Below, piece by piece: positions 1-5,154 of a stretch of DNA of 5,154 nt (its first letter is position 1; every line of letters starts with the position of its first letter). This stretch comes from an uncultured Selenomonadaceae bacterium. Its GTDB lineage: Bacteria > Bacillota_C > Negativicutes > Selenomonadales > Selenomonadaceae. The notes under the pieces are model-generated. The model searched no databases. It was not told the origin of the DNA and saw only the letters and a list, made by a program, of their open reading frames with translations. The DNA is taken from NCBI GenBank assembly GCA_946402475.1, contig CAMIWP010000107.1, positions 1-5,154 of the forward strand, in the 5' to 3' direction. A program made the position numbers and the translations under genes.

Positions 1-1
1 C

Positions 2-2044
2 TACGCCGACGTGGATCGGGTGGCAAAACTGGTGCCCAACGACCTCAAGATGACATTGGAAAAGGCCCTCAAGGAATCTGCGGATTTCCGCAATGCCTAC
101 GCGTCTTCGCCCGGTGTGCAGCGACTGGTGGATATGGCCCGCCGGGTGGAGGGGCTCCCGCGCCATTCCTCCACCCACGCCGCCGGGGTGGTCATTGCGA
201 AGCGGCCCCTGACGGACTACCTTCCGGTGCAGATCTCCGACGAAACCCTTGTGACGGAGTACGACAAGGATCACGTGGAGGAGCTGGGCCTGCTCAAGAT
301 GGATTTCCTGGGACTCAGGACGCTTACCGTCATCAGCGATGCCTTGGAGAACATCAAAAGGAATCGCGGGGAAATCGTGGATCTTGGGAAAATTCCCCTG
401 GTGGACGAGCTGACGGCGAAGATGCTCTGCGAGGGAAAGACGGGAGCTGTGTTCCAAATGGAATCCAGCGGCATGACGGCCTTGGTGAAGGATCTGCAGC
501 CGGAGGGCTTTGCGGATCTCATCCCAACCGTGGCTCTTTACCGCCCTGGCCCCTTGGGGAGCGGCATGGTGGAGGATTTCATAGCGGGACGTCACGGGAA
601 GAAACAGGTGACCTACCTGCATCCCCTGCTGGAACCCATACTGAAGGAAACCTTCGGGGTCGTGCTTTATCAGGAACAGGTCATGCAGATCGTGCAGGTC
701 CTCGCGGGGTTCAGCCTGGGCCAGGCGGATCTTCTGCGCCGCGCCATGGGGAAGAAGAAGCATGAGATCCTGATGGCCCAGAAGGAGAATTTCCTTGAGG
801 GTTGCGAGAAAAACGGCGTTGATGGGACGTTGGCAAATACGATCTTCGATCTCTTGACCCATTTTGCCGATTACGGGTTCAACAAATCCCACAGCGCCGC
901 CTACGCGCTGGTGGCATGGCAGACGGCATGGCTCAAGGCCCACTATCCCAGGGAATTCATGGCTGCAATCCTGTCCAGCGTGGTGGATTCCAAGAAGGTG
1001 GTCGATTACATCGATCTGTGCAGGCGCATGGGGATACGGATACTGCCGCCGGACATCAATGCGAGTTCGGCGAATTTCAGCGTGGACGGGGAGTGCATCC
1101 GCTTCGGTTTGGCAGCGGTGCGCAATATCGGGGAGACGGCGGTGCAGAATGTGACGGAGATCCGGGAAAAGGATGGTCCCTTTCAGTCCCTAGGGGATTT
1201 CTGCAGCCGTGTGGATTCCCGTATACTCAACAAGCGCGCCGTGGAGAGCCTGATCAAATGCGGAGCCTTTGATACCTTTGGAGCGAAGCGGAGCCAGCTT
1301 CTCGCCGTTTTGGACGATGTGCTGGGGGATGCGGCCAGACAGCAGCGGGACAGGGAGAGCGGACAGATGGGGTTGTTTTCGGAGGCGGTCATGGATGAGG
1401 GAATGAGCCAAGTGCTGCCGGATATTCCCGAGGCCGACGGAAGGGACATTCTTGCATGGGAGAAGGAACTGATCGGTTTTTACATCACGGGACATCCCTT
1501 GGACTCCTATCGTGATAAGCTGGCGAATTTCAACAGTCTCGACAAATTGGTGACGGGAAATGTGAAGGACAAGACATTGGTTCGAGTGGCAGGCATGGTG
1601 ACCTCCGCCAAGCGCATCAATACGAAAAAAGGGGAGACCATGTGTTTCATCACGCTGGAGGATTTCACCGACAGCTTGGAAGTGACGATCTTTCCCCGGG
1701 TATTCTACAGGAATGTGAACCATCTGGTACCGGATATGCCCATCGTGGTCCAGGGACGGGTGGACACGAAGGAGGACGGGGTGGTGCTCTTGGCGGACGC
1801 TATATGGCCGTTGGAGGAATACCTGCCGGAATACTACCTGACCATCGGCCCGGAACTCGCTAACAAGGCCACCTATGACAGGCTAAAAGAGATCTTCGCG
1901 GAACATCACGGAGCCCACGCAGTTTACATGCACGCCAACGGACGCTGGCAGAAGACCGGGGAGCAGTACTGGCTGGACGGATCTCCGGAGGTCTATGCGG
2001 AAGTCTCCGCGCTCCTCGGCAGCGGGGCCGTTCGAATGAGATGA
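2..2044 (+). CDS. dnaE: DNA polymerase III subunit alpha, C-terminal part (5' truncated by window edge)
   Basis: Catalytic subunit of the replicative C-family DNA polymerase, acting at the replication fork in the cytoplasm. The frame is open from base 2, so the GTG at 11 is internal and no start is present; 680 residues precede the TGA. Numbering from the codon at base 2, visible family blocks are RHSSTHAAGVVIA (from 54), LLKMDFLGLRTLT with Asp101 matching the third catalytic aspartate (E. coli Asp555), FQMESSGM (151), RPGPLGSGM (181), YQEQVMQI (223), LLRRAMGKKKHE (244) and YGFNKSHSAAYAL (291). A helix-hairpin-helix region follows at about 347-430. QMGLF (455-459) fits the internal beta-clamp-binding motif. 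An OB-fold (about 526-605) and a short C-terminal domain end the protein. The PHP domain and the first two catalytic aspartates would lie upstream of the window. By alignment with E. coli, about 450 residues are missing. The motifs are dnaE-like rather than PolC-like: there is no exonuclease insertion, and OB-fold and C-tail follow the clamp motif. The reading frame is intact. Confidence 0.97.
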   Translation, partial: YADVDRVAKLVPNDLKMTLEKALKESADFRNAYASSPGVQRLVDMARRVEGLPRHSSTHAAGVVIAKRPLTDYLPVQISDETLVTEYDKDHVEELGLLKMDFLGLRTLTVISDALENIKRNRGEIVDLGKIPLVDELTAKMLCEGKTGAVFQMESSGMTALVKDLQPEGFADLIPTVALYRPGPLGSGMVEDFIAGRHGKKQVTYLHPLLEPILKETFGVVLYQEQVMQIVQVLAGFSLGQADLLRRAMGKKKHEILMAQKENFLEGCEKNGVDGTLANTIFDLLTHFADYGFNKSHSAAYALVAWQTAWLKAHYPREFMAAILSSVVDSKKVVDYIDLCRRMGIRILPPDINASSANFSVDGECIRFGLAAVRNIGETAVQNVTEIREKDGPFQSLGDFCSRVDSRILNKRAVESLIKCGAFDTFGAKRSQLLAVLDDVLGDAARQQRDRESGQMGLFSEAVMDEGMSQVLPDIPEADGRDILAWEKELIGFYITGHPLDSYRDKLANFNSLDKLVTGNVKDKTLVRVAGMVTSAKRINTKKGETMCFITLEDFTDSLEVTIFPRVFYRNVNHLVPDMPIVVQGRVDTKEDGVVLLADAIWPLEEYLPEYYLTIGPELANKATYDRLKEIFAEHHGAHAVYMHANGRWQKTGEQYWLDGSPEVYAEVSALLGSGAVRMR

Positions 2045-3243
2045 AGAAGAATGTGAGTGGGAGAGTTTTCATGGAAGCGTTGAGAATATGGACGGCGGCG
2101 TTCCTGTTTCTTTTCTGCGGGATGGCGGGAGCATCTGCGGCACCCGGGGGGAATGTGTCTTCCGCGGAAACGGAGATGGCCGGACGCACGGACAATATAC
2201 TTCCCAAGGTAACGGCCCGTTCCGCCGTCGTCATGGAGGCGGTGACGGGAAAGGTCCTCTATGCCAGGGACATGAAGGCGCGACGGTTTCCCGCCAGCAC
2301 GACGAAGGCAATGACTCTCATCGTCGCTTTGGAAAAGGGGAATCCGAAGGACATTGTCACCGTGAGCAAACATGCGGAGGGAACGGAGGGCTCCACCCTT
2401 TGGCTGGAGGAGGGCGACAGGATCCCAATGGAAGACCTGCTTTACGGCATCATGATGATGTCGGGCAACGATGCTACTATCGCCATCGCGGAGCACATTG
2501 CCGGAGACGTGGAGAGTTTCGCGAATATGATGACGGAGAAGGCGAGGGAGATCGGGGCTGCGGATACCTATTTTGTGAATCCCCACGGGCTGCCGGACGA
2601 TCATCATTATACTACGGCCTACGATCTTGCCCTGATCGCCGCTTACGGATACCGCAACCCCCTCTTTGTCAGGATCGTGGAGACCAAGGAGAAAAGCCTT
2701 CCGTGGATCAAGGATCCCGCTCATCTCTGGCGCAATGAAAACCAGATGCTCTGGCTCTATGACGGGGCCAACGGTGTGAAGACCGGCTATACGGATGTGG
2801 CGGGTCGATGCCTTGTATCCGGGGCAAAGCGGAACGGGATTCAGCTGATTTCCGTGGTTTTGGACAGCCTCTACATGTGGAGCGATTCCATCGCCATGCT
2901 GGATTATGGGTTTCAGCATGTGAGACCGGCTCGCATCGTGGAGGGTGATGTCGTTGTGGGAAAGGTTCCCGTCCTGTCGGGACGCGGAAAGAGAACATCG
3001 GTCGCAACGGCCTCGGATATTATTCTTCCCGTGGGAGATGACGGAGAAGAGGCCTACCAAAAGATCTATGACATGCCCGATGGTCTTCATGCTCCCGTGG
3101 AAGAGGGCGAGGTCGTGGGAAAGCTTCGGGTTCTGTACGATGGCAAGGAAGTCGGCAGCACGGATCTCGTTGCCACGGAATCCGTGGAGATGAAATCCTT
3201 TTTCGTTTCCTTGTATCAGTTTGTGAGAAAGTATATCGCTTGA
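2041..3243 (+). CDS. dacF: D-alanyl-D-alanine carboxypeptidase (DacF/PBP5 type, peptidase S11), secreted
   Basis: A low-molecular-weight penicillin-binding protein that removes the terminal D-Ala from peptidoglycan pentapeptides outside the cytoplasmic membrane. The 400 residues have an N-terminal signal peptide: Lys2, Lys3, Arg8 and Arg15, a hydrophobic core at about 16-30, and probable cleavage after ASA33 or the next Ala. All three active-site motifs are present: SxxK as S86-T-T-K89 (nucleophile Ser86), SxN as S141-G-N143, and KTG at 247-249. A PBP5 C-terminal beta domain covers about 290-385. The last 15 residues (SFFVSLYQF plus a basic end) could be the amphipathic helix that anchors such enzymes to the membrane. 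Length is normal for DacF. The ATG at 2041 overlaps the dnaE stop by four bases but lacks a clear Shine-Dalgarno. The ATG at 2071 has GGAG seven bases upstream and would give 390 residues with a less basic signal peptide. The KTG motif and the context favour DacF over other S11 members, though the exact paralogue name is inferred. Confidence 0.94.
   Translation: MKKNVSGRVFMEALRIWTAAFLFLFCGMAGASAAPGGNVSSAETEMAGRTDNILPKVTARSAVVMEAVTGKVLYARDMKARRFPASTTKAMTLIVALEKGNPKDIVTVSKHAEGTEGSTLWLEEGDRIPMEDLLYGIMMMSGNDATIAIAEHIAGDVESFANMMTEKAREIGAADTYFVNPHGLPDDHHYTTAYDLALIAAYGYRNPLFVRIVETKEKSLPWIKDPAHLWRNENQMLWLYDGANGVKTGYTDVAGRCLVSGAKRNGIQLISVVLDSLYMWSDSIAMLDYGFQHVRPARIVEGDVVVGKVPVLSGRGKRTSVATASDIILPVGDDGEEAYQKIYDMPDGLHAPVEEGEVVGKLRVLYDGKEVGSTDLVATESVEMKSFFVSLYQFVRKYIA
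2059..2065 (+). promoter_or_regulatory. Candidate Shine-Dalgarno for an internal dacF start
   Basis: GGGAGAG contains GGAG at 2060-2063, seven bases before the in-frame ATG at 2071. No comparable sequence stands before the ATG at 2041. This site therefore supports 2071 as a real or alternative start, giving a protein shortened by ten residues. The four-base ATGA overlap with dnaE, and the extra lysines it gives the signal peptide, argue for 2041. The sequence alone does not settle the choice. Confidence 0.4.
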
Positions 3244-3248
3244 GGACT

Positions 3249-3977
3249 ATGGAAGAACGATTGCAGAAGATCATTGCCCGGGCAGGGATTGCATCCCGAA
3301 GGGCTGCGGAACAGCTCATTTTGGAGGGCCGGGTGACATTGGACGGGCAGGTGGTCGCGGAGCTCGGCAGGACCTGCGACCCAAGGCTTCAGACGCTCTG
3401 CGTGGACGGTAAGCCCGTGGGCGGGGAGGAGAAAATGGTGTATTTTCTCCTCAACAAGCCGAAGGGCTACCTCTCCACGGTGAAGGACGAGCGGGGGCGC
3501 CGGACGATTCTGGATCTCCTTTCCGGAGTGCGGGAGCGGGTCTATCCCGTGGGACGCTTGGACAACAACACGGAGGGTCTGCTCTTGGTGACAAACGACG
3601 GCCCTTTGACCAACGGCCTCCTTCATCCTCGTTGCGAAGTGGAGAAGATCTATGTGGCAAGGGTGGCAGGCCCGGTCACGGAGAAGCTGCTGGACTCCCT
3701 GCGGCGGGGTATTTCTTTGGACGATGGCATGACGGCACCGGCAAGGGCTCGCCTGTTGGAGCAGGAGCAGGGATTGTCCAGGGTGGAGCTCGCAATCCAT
3801 GAAGGGCGCAATCGTCAGGTCCGGCGCATGTTTGCCGCCATCGGATGCGAGGTGAAATCCCTGAAGCGAACGGTCTTTGCAGGATTGGATCTGAAGGGAG
3901 TCAAGAGAGGGAGATACCGGGAACTGACGGAAGAGGAGGTGGCGGAGCTTTATGAGCTTGCGGGACTCGGATGGTAA
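3249..3977 (+). CDS. rluB: RsuA/RluB-family rRNA pseudouridine synthase
   Basis: Isomerises a specific uridine in ribosomal RNA to pseudouridine; RluB acts on the peptidyl-transferase region of 23S rRNA and RsuA on 16S rRNA. The 242 residues begin with an S4 RNA-binding domain (about 1-60; RLQKIIARAGIASRR is typical). The catalytic domain follows: FLLNKPKGYLST (from 66), the GRLDNNTEGLL motif with catalytic Asp105, and HEGRNRQVRRMF near the C-terminus. Length is normal for the family. The ATG at 3249 is chosen because the S4 domain usually begins within a few residues of Met. GAGG at 3242-3245 is close to it, with only three bases of spacing. A TTG at 3240 would add three residues and overlap the dacF stop by four bases, with GAGAAAG at 3225-3231 upstream. 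The gene lies five bases after dacF and is probably cotranscribed. The assignment to RluB rather than another RsuA-family member rests on Gram-positive gene context (as in the ypuL/rluB region of Bacillus), so target specificity is inferred. Confidence 0.93.
   Translation: MEERLQKIIARAGIASRRAAEQLILEGRVTLDGQVVAELGRTCDPRLQTLCVDGKPVGGEEKMVYFLLNKPKGYLSTVKDERGRRTILDLLSGVRERVYPVGRLDNNTEGLLLVTNDGPLTNGLLHPRCEVEKIYVARVAGPVTEKLLDSLRRGISLDDGMTAPARARLLEQEQGLSRVELAIHEGRNRQVRRMFAAIGCEVKSLKRTVFAGLDLKGVKRGRYRELTEEEVAELYELAGLGW
3934..3940 (+). promoter_or_regulatory. Shine-Dalgarno of the flavoprotein gene, inside the rluB coding region
   Basis: AGGAGGT is a near-perfect complement to the 16S rRNA 3' end and ends 11 bases before the ATG at 3952. 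It lies within the last codons of the upstream pseudouridine synthase. It supports 3952 as the start even though this makes the two genes overlap by 26 bases. The spacing is slightly long; a weaker GGAG at 3944-3947 is closer. Confidence 0.65.
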
Positions 3978-5154
3978 TGGGCGGAAGATCCTCGTTGTAG
4001 GCGGCGGGCCCGCAGGGATGATGGCGGCTGTTAAGGCAGCGGAAAACGGCGGAAGGGTCACTCTCCTTGAAAAGATGAATCGCCCGGGAAAGAAGATGCT
4101 CATCACGGGAAAGGGGCGCTGCAATATCACAAATGCGGCGGACATTCCGGAGATCATCGCCAATATTCCGGGCAACGGCGCCTTTCTCAACAGTTCCCTG
4201 CGGGCCTTTGACAATCAGGATGTGGTCCGGTTCTTTGAGGATGCAGGCGTTCCCACAAAGGTGGAGCGAGGGAATCGGGTCTTTCCCCGGAGCGACCGGG
4301 CCGGAGACGCGGTGGATGCCATGATCCAAAGGCTTCACGAGCTGGGTGTGGAGATCCTCACGGAAGCGGCGGTGAGGGAGATCCTGGCGGAAGGCGGGGA
4401 AGTCAGAGGGGTAGTGACGGAGAGGGGAAGAACCTATCCGGCAGGAGCGGTCATCCTTGCCGTGGGGGGCGCATCCTATCCAGGGACCGGCTCTGACGGT
4501 GACGGCTACCGTATGGCGAAGAAATTGGGTCATTGCGTCACTGAAATCCTTCCCGCCCTCGTTCCCCTTGAGACGGAGGAGGAATGGGTGCGGGAGGCCC
4601 AGGGACTCTCCCTGCGGAATGTGAAGGTGGCGCTCCTGGCAGAGGGCAAAAAGATGGCGGAACTCTTCGGCGAGATGATGTTTGCCCATTTCGGCGTGAC
4701 GGGCCCGGTGATTCTTTCCCTGTCTCGCAGGGCGGCCCGGCTCTTGTCGGAAGGGGCCTTTGTCGAACTCCTGCTGAACCTGAAGCCGGCGCTTTCGCCG
4801 GAGACGCTGGATGCCAGGGTGCAGCGGGATCTTGCAAAATACATGCGAAAACACCTGAAGAATGCCTTACAGGATCTTTTGCCGGGAAAGATGATCCATC
4901 CTGTGCTGGATGCGGCTTATCTGGATCCGGAACGGCCCGCTCACGGAATCACCCAGGAGGAGCGGGGGAGGCTGGTTTACGCCCTTCAGCATTTGCCCCT
5001 GACGGTGACGGGGACGCGTCCCCTGGCGGAGGCCATTGTGACGGCGGGCGGAGTTTCCGTGAAGGAGATCAATCCCAAGACCATGGAATCGAAGCTCGTG
5101 AAGGGCTTGTATTTTGCCGGCGAGGTGCTGGACGTGGACGCCTACACCGGCGGT
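3952..5154 (+). CDS. HI0933/YhiN/BaiN-family FAD-binding oxidoreductase (3' truncated by window edge)
   Basis: A flavoprotein of the HI0933-like family, variously annotated as NAD(P)/FAD-dependent oxidoreductase, aminoacetone oxidase-family protein or BaiN. The frame is open to the window end, giving 401 residues. The N-terminus has the Rossmann FAD-binding motif GGGPAG (17-22), with Glu40 ending the second strand where it would bind the FAD ribose. The family signature GKKMLITGKGRCNITN covers 46-61. AVGGASYPGTGSDGDGY (170-186) is a second conserved dinucleotide-site block, FAHFGVTGP is at 244-252, and the C-terminal FAD block FAGEVLDVDAYTGG runs 388-401. The protein normally ends 10-25 residues after this block, so it is almost complete. 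The ATG at 3952 is the only ATG before the Rossmann motif in this frame, and it overlaps rluB by 26 bases. The substrate cannot be read from sequence: BaiN of Clostridium scindens is linked to bile-acid reduction, but most family members are uncharacterised, so no specific function is claimed. Confidence 0.93.
   Translation, partial: MSLRDSDGNGRKILVVGGGPAGMMAAVKAAENGGRVTLLEKMNRPGKKMLITGKGRCNITNAADIPEIIANIPGNGAFLNSSLRAFDNQDVVRFFEDAGVPTKVERGNRVFPRSDRAGDAVDAMIQRLHELGVEILTEAAVREILAEGGEVRGVVTERGRTYPAGAVILAVGGASYPGTGSDGDGYRMAKKLGHCVTEILPALVPLETEEEWVREAQGLSLRNVKVALLAEGKKMAELFGEMMFAHFGVTGPVILSLSRRAARLLSEGAFVELLLNLKPALSPETLDARVQRDLAKYMRKHLKNALQDLLPGKMIHPVLDAAYLDPERPAHGITQEERGRLVYALQHLPLTVTGTRPLAEAIVTAGGVSVKEINPKTMESKLVKGLYFAGEVLDVDAYTGG

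Noticed and set aside
11..13. GTG at 11 as the start of the polymerase gene
   Set aside because: The frame is open to the window edge, and the residues belong in the middle of DnaE, which is normally about 1100-1150 residues long; this is a truncation by the window, not a real start.
2116..2121. Cys26 in the DacF signal peptide as a possible lipoprotein lipobox
   Set aside because: The preceding residues are Phe-Leu-Phe, which do not fit a lipobox needing a small residue just before Cys, and a normal Ala-Ser-Ala cleavage site follows.
2088..2738. Plus-strand 216-codon open frame inside dacF
   Set aside because: It is a +1-type shadow of dacF with a low-complexity Gly/Arg/Asp-rich translation and no domain, while the dacF frame holds all catalytic motifs.
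4786..4801. Perfect inverted repeat CCGGCG-CTTT-CGCCGG, a possible terminator hairpin
   Set aside because: It lies inside the flavoprotein coding region between well-conserved blocks, no T-run follows it, and short G+C-rich stems of this size occur by chance in such DNA.
1993..4854. Long minus-strand open frames (1993-3090, 3216-4214, 3901-4854)
   Set aside because: They lie opposite three well-supported genes with intact family motifs, their translations are rich in Arg, His and Pro with no recognisable domain, and they fit shadow frames produced by G+C-rich codon use.
2..5154. Mobile elements, CRISPR arrays, tRNA or rRNA genes, or an undescribed defence-type system
   Set aside because: Nearly every base is taken up by four intact housekeeping genes, and no direct-repeat arrays, transposase motifs, structured RNA or anomalous composition were seen.

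Overview
This window is ordinary, densely packed bacterial chromosome with four genes on the plus strand and essentially no intergenic DNA. The content is core housekeeping. First comes the C-terminal ~60% of the replicative DNA polymerase III alpha subunit (dnaE, open at the 5' edge). It is followed by a complete secreted D-alanyl-D-alanine carboxypeptidase of the DacF/PBP5 type, a complete RsuA/RluB-type rRNA pseudouridine synthase, and a nearly complete HI0933/YhiN/BaiN-family FAD-binding oxidoreductase cut by the 3' edge.

Layout: dnaE stops at 2044 and overlaps the first possible dacF start by four bases (ATGA). dacF stops at 3243, and the rluB ATG follows at 3249; an alternative TTG at 3240 would also overlap by four bases. 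rluB stops at 3977, but the flavoprotein starts at 3952 inside it, preceded by a strong Shine-Dalgarno sequence (3934-3940) embedded in the rluB coding region. I see no promoter or terminator, so the four genes are most simply one polycistronic unit with translational coupling. Its promoter would lie upstream of the window and its end downstream. No stretch longer than about 5 bases (26 if the later dacF start is used) is left uncovered.

Organism: G+C is in the mid-to-high 50s by eye. A Gram-positive-type DacF next to an RluB and a BaiN-like flavoprotein points to Firmicutes in the broad sense. In many Clostridia and Bacilli, as I recall, dacF and rluB are separated by genes such as spmA/spmB or scpA/scpB; here they are adjacent. 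A G+C-rich non-sporulating lineage such as a Negativicutes (Selenomonas/Dialister-like) is my best guess, but this is inference and only moderately secure.

The genes do not form one biochemical pathway. They cover DNA replication, peptidoglycan trimming outside the membrane, ribosomal RNA modification and a redox enzyme of uncertain substrate, a common kind of growth-linked mixed operon. I found no mobile element, CRISPR array, RNA gene, repeat family or sign of an undescribed system. The findings concern start sites, overlaps and gene order, and all are of low to modest interest.
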